The position numbers were made by a program, and so were the translations under genes. A stretch of 64,000 bases of DNA from Brucella sp. 21LCYQ03 (GTDB lineage: Bacteria; Pseudomonadota; Alphaproteobacteria; Rhizobiales; Rhizobiaceae): NCBI RefSeq assembly GCF_023554105.1, contig NZ_JAMJWE010000017.1, positions 19,865 through 83,864 on the forward strand, written 5' to 3'. Numbering within the stretch: position 1 is the stretch's first letter; each line of letters starts with the position of its first letter. Positions 54,396 through 63,060 of the stretch are shown one piece after another. The notes beneath the pieces are model-generated. The model made no database searches, was not told the origin of the DNA, and was given only the letters and a program-made list of their open reading frames with translations.

Positions 54396-55994
54396 ATGTT
54401 AAAAACTAAGCTTTCCCGGCTGAAATGGACCGCCAGCATTCTCGCTGTCTGGCTTACGTTTATTGCACTTTATCTGGCGCTTTCGATCAACAATTCTCTG
54501 AAAAATGAAGCAAGTGAGCTTAACGAAGTTGGCTTTCTTTTACATCGCATGATTTCGCAACGGGTTGCGCAACACGATGCGCATATGACAACTTTGGCTT
54601 CACTCATTCTCGCGGATGAGAGCAGAAAGTCACAGCTTGTGACGCAGGTCAGCGATAGCATCATGCGGTTTTATCCTCGGATTAAAGCTATTCAGGAAAT
54701 CGAAATAACATGGAAGGAACCTTCAGCGACGGCAGATGTGCGGCAAATTTTATCTGCACCTGCTGATGCGGCAATACCGGATTATGGCAGGCTTGGCAGA
54801 GAGATTTTCGTCCAGAAGGCGGGAGAAGTGAGGAGCTATATCAGTCCCTCGTTCGAGCAGGGATATCTGCTGGCCAAGAAGCTGAAAGACACCAATCCGG
54901 CTCTTGCACTCGTCATGCAAATTGATGCCAAGCGGCTCATTGATCAGGAGGAGCTTCCTAACTGGGCGAACATCCGGCTCATACTCGACGGCTCCATTGT
55001 AATGGAACAAAAAGCGGTTCAACAAGCATCTGGATGGCTTGCTTCACCGTGGTTCAGTCGTGTGATCGATAGCGGATCACAACCGCTTCTTCTCACAATG
55101 GATTATCCCATCTCACTAACTGACCTTGTTGATGGCATTTCATTGGCTATGGTGGCAATCGGCAGCCTCATTGTGCTTTCACTCCTTGGATATAGTTTGC
55201 AGCACAGGCGTGAAGTTCGCCGTCTGAAGGCCTCTACAGAAATGGCCGAGCAACGCAGCATAACGCTCGCACGCGAGACACGTCTGGCGCATGCGGCAAG
55301 AGTGAATTCCATGGGGGAACTGGCTTCCGGCATTGCGCATGAACTGGCGCAACCTCTGACAGCACTGATGAGCCAGAGCCGCGCCGCTGAACGGCTGGTC
55401 GAGCAGTCAGGCATCGACAATGCCCTATTGAAAAAAGCGATGGCCGCCAATGTGCGCGAAGCCAGACGCGCTGGCGATATGCTCAAACGGATGCGTGATT
55501 ATATCAGCAATCGCCCACCCAAGCCTGTGTCCGTAGAGATCAACAGCATCATTCACGATACGGCAGAGCTTCTGCATACCGAACTCGAACAACGCAACAT
55601 AGCGCTGCATTTCACCCTTGCACCCAACCTGCCCACTATAATGGCTGACCCGGTTGAACTCGAGCAGGTCTTCAACAATCTGATCAGAAATGCCTCCGAT
55701 AGTCTCAACGAAGCCGGTATTTCGGGAGGGAAGATCAGCGTCTCAACGAAGCGCGAAGGCGAACATATCTGCATCAGTATATGCGACAATGGACCGGGGA
55801 TTCCTGCAGATCTGCAACCTCGCCTGTTTGAACCTTTCTTCACGACGAAGAAAGACGGGATGGGGCTTGGTCTCACTCTGTGTTCAACACTGATTGAACG
55901 CATTGGCGGGCACATCGAAGCACTGAACAATGACGATGGCGGAGCATGTTTCATGGTCTGGCTGCCAATTCAGAATAAGGAAGCCAATTCGTGA
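54396..55994 (+). CDS. Membrane sensor histidine kinase (FixL/DctB-like)
   Basis: 532 residues. Two membrane helices (about 13-32 and 245-268) enclose a 210-residue periplasmic sensor region. HisKA box SMGELASGIAHELAQPLTAL with the phospho-acceptor His near 315, N box FNNLIRNASDSLNEAG, G boxes CDNGPGIPADL and FFTTKKDGMGLGLTL. It overlaps the response-regulator gene by GTGA, so the two are translated together. A secreted GlcG/HbpS-like gene follows the pair. Signal unknown; heme, redox state or a carboxylate are guesses from context. Confidence 0.92.
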   Translation: MLKTKLSRLKWTASILAVWLTFIALYLALSINNSLKNEASELNEVGFLLHRMISQRVAQHDAHMTTLASLILADESRKSQLVTQVSDSIMRFYPRIKAIQEIEITWKEPSATADVRQILSAPADAAIPDYGRLGREIFVQKAGEVRSYISPSFEQGYLLAKKLKDTNPALALVMQIDAKRLIDQEELPNWANIRLILDGSIVMEQKAVQQASGWLASPWFSRVIDSGSQPLLLTMDYPISLTDLVDGISLAMVAIGSLIVLSLLGYSLQHRREVRRLKASTEMAEQRSITLARETRLAHAARVNSMGELASGIAHELAQPLTALMSQSRAAERLVEQSGIDNALLKKAMAANVREARRAGDMLKRMRDYISNRPPKPVSVEINSIIHDTAELLHTELEQRNIALHFTLAPNLPTIMADPVELEQVFNNLIRNASDSLNEAGISGGKISVSTKREGEHICISICDNGPGIPADLQPRLFEPFFTTKKDGMGLGLTLCSTLIERIGGHIEALNNDDGGACFMVWLPIQNKEANS

Positions 55995-56584
55995 GCGGAA
56001 CAATGATCTATCTGATTGATGATGACGAAGCGGTCCGGGATGGGCTTTCGCTGCTGCTTTCAACCTATGGCATGGCTGTCGAAACCTTTGCCGATCCGAC
56101 AACATTTCTCGCACATATTGATGAGCATCGCCCCGGAATCTTGTTGCTTGATCTGCGCATGCCGCTGATCAGCGGATTGCAGGTGCAGCAGAAGCTGACG
56201 GAACGCCACATCAACTGGCCAGTCATCATGATCACTGGTCATGGAGACGTGAATGCGTGCCGTCGTGCGTTCAAAGCCGGTATCAGTGACTTTCTCAGCA
56301 AGCCGATTGACGAGGATGTGCTGCTGGATTCAATCCATTCTGCGCAAACACTCCTGCAAACGCGTCTCGAAAAGCAGGAAGCGGTTGATCTTCTGGCAAG
56401 CCTCACAAGCCGGGAACGGGAAGTGTTTGATCTTGTCTGCGAAGGCTTCGCCAGCAAGGACATTGCCACAGCGCTTGATGTTTCAGCGCGCACGATTGAT
56501 GCGCATCGCGCCAATATTGCCGAGAAGCTCAAAACAAGTTCGGTGGCGGAGTTTGTCCGCCTCACAATAGCGGCCTCTCAGTAG
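55991..56584 (+). CDS. FixJ/NarL-family response regulator
   Basis: 197 residues from GTG 55991 overlapping the kinase stop codon; ATG 56003 is an alternative. Receiver domain with the acidic pocket IDDDEA, phospho-Asp54 in LLLDLRMPL and Lys in FLSKPID. C-terminal LuxR helix-turn-helix: LTSREREVFDLVCEGFASKD and IATALDVSARTIDAHRANIA. Partner of the upstream kinase; probably activates nearby or distant promoters, with the HbpS-like gene 111 bp downstream as first candidate. Confidence 0.93.
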   Translation: MSGTMIYLIDDDEAVRDGLSLLLSTYGMAVETFADPTTFLAHIDEHRPGILLLDLRMPLISGLQVQQKLTERHINWPVIMITGHGDVNACRRAFKAGISDFLSKPIDEDVLLDSIHSAQTLLQTRLEKQEAVDLLASLTSREREVFDLVCEGFASKDIATALDVSARTIDAHRANIAEKLKTSSVAEFVRLTIAASQ

Positions 56585-56695
56585 AACTACCTAGCCAGCT
56601 TCGTGTGATCGCGGATTCCGCAAAATGCGGCCCGCCTTTAGAACTGTCATCAGAAAGCGAGGCTTTCAGGGAAAAGTTCCAAAGGAGATACGACT

Positions 56696-57181
56696 ATGAA
56701 ACGCATTTTTCTAGCCGCTACTGCCGCCGCCCTCATGACCTCGGCCGCATCTGCACAGATCCTTGAAGAAAAGAATATGCCAATGGAATTGGCCAGCACC
56801 ATTGCGCGTGAAGCAGTCGCTGCCTGTTCCGCTGAAGGCTACAATGTTTCCGCAGCCGTTGTTGATCGCGCCGGTGTCCTTCGTGCCCTGTTGCGTGCCG
56901 ACAATGCCGGTTCGCACACACCTGAAGCCGCCCGCCAGAAGGCTTACACCTCATCGTCCTCGCGTATGCCAACCAGTGCAATGGCCGAAAACATCACTAA
57001 GAACCCTGCAGCTGCCGAACTCGCATCCATTGATGGCTTCCTCGTTCTGGCTGGCGGCGTTCCAGTCAAGGTCGGTGATGTAACTATCGGTGCAGTGGGT
57101 GTGGGTGGCGCACCTGGCGGTCAGTTTGACGAAGCATGTGCGATTGCAGCGATTAACAAAGTGCAGGATCAGCTCAAGTAA
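56696..57181 (+). CDS. Secreted GlcG/HbpS-family heme-binding-like protein
   Basis: 161 residues. Sec signal peptide with cleavage after ASA at residue 20. The mature domain has the GlcG/HbpS pattern: SAAVVDRAGVLRALLRADNA, PEAARQKAYTSSSSRM, GFLVLAGGVPVKVGDVTIGA and VGVGGAPGGQFDEACAIAA. In Streptomyces, HbpS binds heme and tunes the SenS/SenR two-component system. Here too a two-component pair is directly upstream. AAGGAGAT precedes the ATG. A strong terminator follows. Confidence 0.88.
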   Translation: MKRIFLAATAAALMTSAASAQILEEKNMPMELASTIAREAVAACSAEGYNVSAAVVDRAGVLRALLRADNAGSHTPEAARQKAYTSSSSRMPTSAMAENITKNPAAAELASIDGFLVLAGGVPVKVGDVTIGAVGVGGAPGGQFDEACAIAAINKVQDQLK

Positions 57182-57204
57182 TCATTGCTTTTGAAAACAA
57201 AAAC

Positions 57205-57240
57205 GCCGCGCAACCAGTCACTGGATGCGCGGCATTTTTT
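57205..57240. terminator. Bidirectional terminator after HbpS-like gene
   Basis: GCCGCGC ... GCGCGGC with an inner CCAG/CTGG stem and T-runs on both sides; separates convergent genes. Confidence 0.85.
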
Positions 57241-57260
57241 GATCATTTGAAATAGCTCTA

Positions 57261-57812
57261 TCAGAGATTCTTCTGAGCAAACAGATCAAATGCCTTGAGG
57301 AAATCACCGAGGAACTTTGCCGTGTCGGGCACCAGTTTGCCGCTTTCATCCAGCATTTTATCAACATGCGCGAGATAAGCCTCTGGCTGCTGCAAGGTCG
57401 GCATATCCAGAAAAACGAGCGACTGACGCAGGTGATGATTGGCACCAAACGCTGAAATATTGCCGGGTGAACCACTGATAATTGCAGCAGGCTTTCCGCT
57501 CCAAATGCTTTTACCATAAGGGCGTGACCCGACGTCGAGTGCATTTTTAAGAGCCGCTGGAACGGACCGGTTATATTCAGGGGTTACGAATAAAACGGCA
57601 TTGGCTTTTGCCAGTTCTGAGCGAAACCGCGCCCATGCTTCGGGTGCGGTGTCCGTATCGAGATCGGGGTTATAAAGCGGCAGATCACCAATCTCGACAA
57701 GCGTCAGGGTCATGTCATCCGGCGTTACCGCATTCAAACTCACCGCAACTTTGCGATTGAATGAATCTTTTCTCAGGCTTCCAACCAGAACAGCCACATT
57801 CAATTTCGGCAT
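57261..57812 (-). CDS. NADPH-dependent FMN reductase family protein
   Basis: 183 residues. Flavodoxin-like fold with the FMN phosphate loop VGSLRKDSFNRKVA, the LPLYNPDLD segment, and TPEYNRSVPAALKNALDVGS plus SGSPGNISAFGANHHLRQSL around the flavin. Relatives (ChrR/YieF type) reduce quinones, chromate or azo dyes with NAD(P)H. Monocistronic; convergent with the HbpS-like gene. Confidence 0.92.
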   Translation of the reverse strand: MPKLNVAVLVGSLRKDSFNRKVAVSLNAVTPDDMTLTLVEIGDLPLYNPDLDTDTAPEAWARFRSELAKANAVLFVTPEYNRSVPAALKNALDVGSRPYGKSIWSGKPAAIISGSPGNISAFGANHHLRQSLVFLDMPTLQQPEAYLAHVDKMLDESGKLVPDTAKFLGDFLKAFDLFAQKNL

Positions 57813-57980
57813 CGCTAATTCCCATCCTCAATGTTGATCTCCAACAAAGTAAAACAGAAGATCATGAGGTCAAGCTTATAAACACGCAATAAGAGTCGAA
57901 ACTGTAATGCGTTTTTGGAATTACTGTCATTTACAAAGAAATACATATTCTTTCATGCAGCAAAGCAATCGTAAGAAGCT

Positions 57981-58604
57981 TTAATTTGCGGTAATTTTCG
58001 CCTTAACGAACACGTCGTAGCGTGTGCTTTTGCCCAAAATCTGATGAGAAGGTTTGCGTAAACCCGCCATAGGTTCAGCCCGCAGCGGCCATTTGAGCAC
58101 CACGCGGTTTTGCGCATGTTCCAACGCAACCTGCATAAGCAATTCTGAATCCGGGTCTGCACCCACAATTTCACGGATCTGGCGCATTTCCTTTTTAACC
58201 AATGCCGTGTTTCCACGCGGCGGGTGCATCGGATCAACCAGCACGACCATAGGCTTGAGTGTGGGCAACAGCAGACATGAATCTCCATGGAGCAAGGTCA
58301 TTCGCTCCACTGTTTGCGCATATTTTCCGCCTTCGGCACTTGCGCGTGCGAGCCCTTCAGCAAGAAGATCATACATCCTCTTCGAACGCTCAATCAAAGT
58401 TACCCGCGCCCCTAGAGCAGCAAGCAAAAAAGCATCGCGACCAAGGCCGGCCGTTGCATCCACGATATCTGGCGTAACACTACCCGTAAGCCCAGCGGCC
58501 TTAGCCAGTGCCTGCCCTCGCCCCTCTCCCATGCGGAACCGGTGCCCGACTGCACCACCTATAAAATCAACGATCAGTTCTGCTGGTTCAGCCTTTTGCG
58601 ACAT
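57981..58604 (-). CDS. rsmJ: 16S rRNA (guanine1516-N2) methyltransferase RsmJ
   Basis: 207 residues from ATG 58604 (MSQKAEPAELIVDFIGGAVG), which sits 7 bp after the preceding pseudouridine synthase gene; the start at 58643 would overlap it. RsmJ signature: VGHRFRMGEGRGQALAKAAG and IVDATAGLGRDAFLLAALGA, continuing RVTLIERS, then VLVDPMHPPR, the catalytic DPPYP-like motif. It methylates helix 44 of 16S rRNA. Paired with another RNA-modifying gene. Confidence 0.9.
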   Translation of the reverse strand: MSQKAEPAELIVDFIGGAVGHRFRMGEGRGQALAKAAGLTGSVTPDIVDATAGLGRDAFLLAALGARVTLIERSKRMYDLLAEGLARASAEGGKYAQTVERMTLLHGDSCLLLPTLKPMVVLVDPMHPPRGNTALVKKEMRQIREIVGADPDSELLMQVALEHAQNRVVLKWPLRAEPMAGLRKPSHQILGKSTRYDVFVKAKITAN

Positions 58605-58611
58605 GGTGCAC

Positions 58612-59280
58612 TCAGAATGGGCAGTGAACAGTAAATGTGACATCGCGCCCGTCTGGATGCTGAAACGTCAATTCTTCAGCATGTAGCAATAGGCGTTCAG
58701 AAGCATCAAGCGAGGCACCTTCGGCATAGAAGGCATCGCCAAGTATGACATGACCCAGCGCCTTCATATGAACGCGCAATTGGTGTGTTCGTCCGGTCAG
58801 AGGAAAAAGTTGGAGCCGGGTCGTATTTTCACCGCGCGCCAGAACTTGCCACCGCGTTTGAGCGGGCTTACCATTTTGATAATCCACGCGATGACGTGGC
58901 TTATTTTCCGGATCAATTGCCAGAGGCAAATCAATTAAGCCCTCATCATCCGCAATATCTCCCCATACCTGGGCTATGTAAGCCTTATGGGTCGTTCGCG
59001 CCTCAAATTGTACTGCTATAGCAGCATGGGCTTTGCGGTTGAGTGACATTAACACCAGACCAGACGTGTCTTTATCCAGACGATTAATCATCAACGCATT
59101 GGGAAACTGCTTCTGGACTCTCACAGCAAGGCTGTCCGACAAAGCTGGATGACGTCCGGGGACAGATAATAACCCACTCGGCTTATCGAGAACCAAAATA
59201 TCATCATCCCTGTGAATGATTGATACATATGGCTCAAGCGGCGGATTATAAATAGGAAAGGCGGACACTGGTGCATTCAT
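58612..59280 (-). CDS. RluA-family RNA pseudouridine synthase
   Basis: 222 residues. DDDILVLDKPSGLLSVPGRH and the catalytic loop MINRLDKDTSGLVLMSLNRK (RLDxxTSG with catalytic Asp), HKAYIAQVWG, and LFPLTGRTHQLRVHMKALGH are standard RluA motifs. Length fits RluA itself (23S rRNA U746 and tRNA U32) and not the S4-containing RluC/D. Forms a two-gene unit with rsmJ. Confidence 0.92.
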   Translation of the reverse strand: MNAPVSAFPIYNPPLEPYVSIIHRDDDILVLDKPSGLLSVPGRHPALSDSLAVRVQKQFPNALMINRLDKDTSGLVLMSLNRKAHAAIAVQFEARTTHKAYIAQVWGDIADDEGLIDLPLAIDPENKPRHRVDYQNGKPAQTRWQVLARGENTTRLQLFPLTGRTHQLRVHMKALGHVILGDAFYAEGASLDASERLLLHAEELTFQHPDGRDVTFTVHCPF

Positions 59281-59407
59281 AACGGCGTTTTAGCACGGTT
59301 TACATTCATACGAAAAGTGTTGATCTATACGTGACTGAGCATACATAAAACCGCTGTATGGCGTGTTTCAGCTTGATCTATATTGTCGCGAAAAATCCGG
59401 ATAATCA

Positions 59408-60790
59408 ATGGCATCAAAAACCACTTTGAATGCGAAAAATCTTGAAGCGCTTGGCGCTGAGCGTTTGGCGGAGCTTTTGATTGAAATCAGCACCGGCAAT
59501 GCCAACCACAAACGCAAGCTTCGCATGGAGCTTGCGGGTAATTCGAGTAGTGCCGAACTCGCAAGAGAGGTTCGCAAACGCCTGGGCAGCATAGCGCGTG
59601 GACGAAGCTGGATAGGCTGGAGGAAGATCAAGTCTTTCAAGGCCGATCTTGAAAATCAGCGCAACACAATCCTGGAGAAAATCGCACCATCAGATCCCGA
59701 AGAAGGATTTGAACTTATATGGCAGTTTCTTTCACTTGCAGATCAGATATTTGAGCGATCCGACGATGGTAACGGTACACTGCTTGAGAGTTTCCATGCC
59801 GCAAATGAAGATGCAGGACATATAGCCACGCTCGCGAAAATCTCAAATGAGCGATTGGTAGAGAAGATATACCATGCTCTTCAGCACAATGAGTATGCGC
59901 AATATGAACGGTTGATTGGCTCGATGTCCTCAGCCCTGGGGGAAAGCGGGCTTAAAAAACTACAAGAGCGCCTTGAAGAGTCGAGCCGTAATGGTGTTGC
60001 TTATCGCCAGCAAACATATGCTCGCTCCGGTTCGACAACTCTCAAAATCTCACTTCAGAAAATAGCCGATGCGCTCAACGATGTGGATCTTTTTATTGCG
60101 CAGCATCCTGACCATACTCATGTAAATCCCCGCGTTGCGACGGCAATTGCTTGCAGATTGCTCGCAGCTGGGCGCGCTGATGAAGCTTTGCAAATGCTCG
60201 ACAAGGCGCAATTCAGTGGACGGCGGGACATAACACCAGACTGGCAGGCGACACGAGAAAAGGTGCTGGAAGCCTTGGGGCGGACCGAAGAAGCGCAACA
60301 GTTTCGGTGGGTGTGTTTTGAGCAAACGCTGAATGTTGAACTTCTGCGAGCATTTTTGCAAAAATTGCCAGATTTTGATGATATTGAAGCCGAGGAAAAG
60401 GCCTTTTCGTTTGTTGGGGACTATCCGGACGCCAACAAGTCAATTCTCTTCTTTCTGCAATACCCGTCACTTGTCGAGGCGGCTAAGCTCATCATCCTTC
60501 GTTCTTCCGAACTTGACGGCGATAATTATGAACTAATGTCATCCGCCGCAGAAAGACTGGCAGATAAGCACCCCCTCGCTGCAATTATTTTGCTTCGGCT
60601 TATGGTTGACTTTACGCTCAATCACAGTCGAACCAGTCGATACAAACATGCGGCACGGAATCTTCTGGAGTGCATATCTTTAGATCGAAATGTGACTGAT
60701 TACGGCAACATCGCTCAACATGATGTTTATATCGCCAGACTTCGAAAGCAGCATGGCAAGAAGCAAAGCTTTTGGAATCTGATAAATTGA
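59408..60790 (+). CDS. DUF6880-like cytoplasmic protein
   Basis: 460 residues, largely alpha-helical with TPR-like repeats in the second half (HVNPRVATAIACRLLAAGRA followed by DEALQMLDKAQFSG). N terminus KNLEALGAERLAELLIEIST is the conserved opening of a proteobacterial family I know as DUF6880; no enzymatic motif is visible. No signal peptide or membrane helix. It is followed closely by a diguanylate cyclase gene. Confidence 0.7.
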   Translation: MASKTTLNAKNLEALGAERLAELLIEISTGNANHKRKLRMELAGNSSSAELAREVRKRLGSIARGRSWIGWRKIKSFKADLENQRNTILEKIAPSDPEEGFELIWQFLSLADQIFERSDDGNGTLLESFHAANEDAGHIATLAKISNERLVEKIYHALQHNEYAQYERLIGSMSSALGESGLKKLQERLEESSRNGVAYRQQTYARSGSTTLKISLQKIADALNDVDLFIAQHPDHTHVNPRVATAIACRLLAAGRADEALQMLDKAQFSGRRDITPDWQATREKVLEALGRTEEAQQFRWVCFEQTLNVELLRAFLQKLPDFDDIEAEEKAFSFVGDYPDANKSILFFLQYPSLVEAAKLIILRSSELDGDNYELMSSAAERLADKHPLAAIILLRLMVDFTLNHSRTSRYKHAARNLLECISLDRNVTDYGNIAQHDVYIARLRKQHGKKQSFWNLIN

Positions 60791-60814
60791 CCCTTACTAA
60801 TTTAGATAATATCA

Positions 60815-61822
60815 ATGCTTCTTATGGATGATACTCTGCTAACCCAATTAAAAGACGATCTGGCACGTTTGCGGCTTGAGTTGGAAGACAAAGAGAAGCT
60901 CATCCATGAGCAGGCCCAGACGCTTTCCCACTTCAAGAAAATATATGGCCAATCCTCCATCGTTGCTCAAATCGGCATTTGGGAATGCACTTTGCCGGAT
61001 GAGGAATTGACGTGGTCTGATTACGTCTATGACATTTTTGAAATGCCTCGTGGGTCGCAGCTCTCGCGCGCGCCAACATTGGAATGCTATACAGAGGCTT
61101 CCCGGCAGGAATTGCAAAAGCGCAGATCAGACGCAATTGCACAGCGCAGTGGTTTTACGTTCGAAGCTGAAATAACGACATTTCGTGGGAACAAACGCTG
61201 GATACGCATTACAGCTTCCATTGAGTGTCAGGGCGATATACCGGTTCGCATATTTGGCATGAAGCAGGACATTACCGAACAGAAGGCCTTGTTTGACAGG
61301 ATTATGTATCTGGCCGAATATGATCAGATGTCAGGACTGGCTAATAAAAGCCAGTTCCATATAAAGCTGTCATTGGCACTGGATCAGGCGAGCAACGTTT
61401 TAAGCCCTGGCTTTCTTTTACTGATCGACCTTGATGGGTTTAAAAATATAAATGATGTTTTTGGGCATCTGGCTGGAGATGAGTGCATAAGAGAAATAAG
61501 TAGTCGCCTTCGCAACATCATTTATTTTGATAAAAGTGTTTATAGGATAGGTGGTGATGAGTTTGCGATAATTATGCCCGGAACTTTCGATAATAAGGAA
61601 GTCGATAAAATCGCACGAATAATAATTGATAGCTTATCTTTGCCCATTAATTTTAATGGAAACAATTTGAGACTTGGCGCATCAATTGGTATCGCTTCTC
61701 TCTCAGGACAATCTGCATCTGACGTTTTTAACAATGCTGATGCAGCACTGTATTCTGCAAAGGCAGCCGGTAAGGCCACTTTTCGCAGCTACCAACCCCA
61801 TATAGAAAAGCACGAAGCTTAA
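60815..61822 (+). CDS. PAS-GGDEF diguanylate cyclase
   Basis: 335 residues. N-terminal coiled coil (about 1-45, LKDDLARLRLELEDKEKLIH), a PAS fold (about 50-160, with GDIPVRIFGMKQDITEQKAL at its end) and a GGDEF domain (about 170-330) with FVYRIGGDEFAIIMP-like active loop (SVYRIGGDEFAIIMPG) and DLDGFKNINDVFGHLAGD. An intact A-site implies synthesis of cyclic di-GMP. No RxxD inhibitory site was noticed five residues ahead of the GGDEF motif. ATG 60815 lies 24 bp after the DUF6880-like gene. Confidence 0.92.
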   Translation: MLLMDDTLLTQLKDDLARLRLELEDKEKLIHEQAQTLSHFKKIYGQSSIVAQIGIWECTLPDEELTWSDYVYDIFEMPRGSQLSRAPTLECYTEASRQELQKRRSDAIAQRSGFTFEAEITTFRGNKRWIRITASIECQGDIPVRIFGMKQDITEQKALFDRIMYLAEYDQMSGLANKSQFHIKLSLALDQASNVLSPGFLLLIDLDGFKNINDVFGHLAGDECIREISSRLRNIIYFDKSVYRIGGDEFAIIMPGTFDNKEVDKIARIIIDSLSLPINFNGNNLRLGASIGIASLSGQSASDVFNNADAALYSAKAAGKATFRSYQPHIEKHEA

Positions 61823-63060
61823 TTTGCACCTAAACAAAAAATAAAAAATGCTTATGATTTCCGGACATTTAATAATTCTAAGTTTTGTAAATTGGCAGAT
61901 ATAATTATATTTATTTCGGTTGATTTGGTTGCGGGGCACGCAACTACCGGTACTAAATTTCAGCTCAGATCATCATTGAAATCGCAAGATACGAGTTTTA
62001 AGCATTCTAATCCTATACTGGAGAATGTTTTTTGAACGCCGAAACGATTTTGAAGTGTTATCGTTACGGGTGTACGGGTTCTAGGTGTCAACGATGAAAG
62101 TGACACGCTGGGTTTCTCGTAAGCGGGATGGTGACTGGGAAGTACGGCGTCCCGGTTGACGACGCGGTTTAAGGCGTGATGTCCCTAAAGATTTTTTCAT
62201 GACTGTAATTTAGGAATGCAAAGACTACGCTTAATGGAATGGTTATTCGTCTGGCTCAAGAGCGCAACCTCCAGATTATGCAGAATACTTTGGATGCTTA
62301 GCAAAGAGCGCGTGGTTTTACTTACAAAGGGGCCTCACATGCACTGGAGCAAGTGCAGCAGGCCTTATGAGCAGGCGCGAGAAATAGTTTGAAAGCCAGT
62401 TTCCTGAAAGGCTTTTTTTTCAACAACGACATGCGCCTGGATATGAAAATGGCGAGGCTGCGTGGGCACAGACATTTACCGGCACACACTCCGCCTCTCA
62501 GGAATGGCAGCACCCATGGTGCTGAATGACACGATGAATGTAGACCTTTTCCTGCTTATATAGAAATCATGCCCGTACCGCTCACAAAGTCCCGACTACA
62601 ATCCAACAGAGATAGCACTCTCGAATTTCAAAGCACATCTTCATGCTAAAGTCGAACGACTGTCGACGCTCTGTGGTATACTATCAGCCAAGTCATAACT
62701 TTGTTCGAAACATCCGAGTACGCCAACTACTTTACATCTTCTTTTATTATTCAGCATGAATGGATACACTCTGATAGAAGGAATACGATAGGCTTGATCT
62801 TCATTGTCATATTACATTAAAAATTGGCGATTTTAGACAAAGAGATAATATTAATTCGGCCTTTTCACTCACAATTTATTGGTGAAGATCATCCGCAACA
62901 CAGCTTTTATCAGTAGATAACCGGCTTTAATATGGGCGCCAGGCATATAATTATTATGTATCAGCCCAAATGTTAATGTGAAGCCGATCAAACAACCTTT
63001 TCCCTTGCAGCCGCCAGAGATATGATATTCCGACGACTGCGGCATCAGGCAGATAAAAGC
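61823..63060. other. Gene-poor spacer with decayed mobile-element pieces
   Basis: 1.24 kb without an intact gene. It contains an IS630-like scrap (about 62430-62740) and short broken frames, one reading MKVTRWVSRKRDGDWEVRRP before a stop at 62158. Stretches at both ends are AT-rich. No structural RNA or array recognised. Confidence 0.5.
62430..62740 (+). pseudogene. IS630-like transposase C-terminal remnant
   Basis: Translation gives DMKMARLRGHRHLPAHTPPL and, further on, SRDYNPTEIALSNFKAHLHA followed by KVERLSTLCG, then in another frame FETSEYANYF. This matches the end of IS630 transposases (YSPDLNPIE.. and ..CANYFRHAGY). Frameshifts and stops show that it is dead. Confidence 0.55.
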
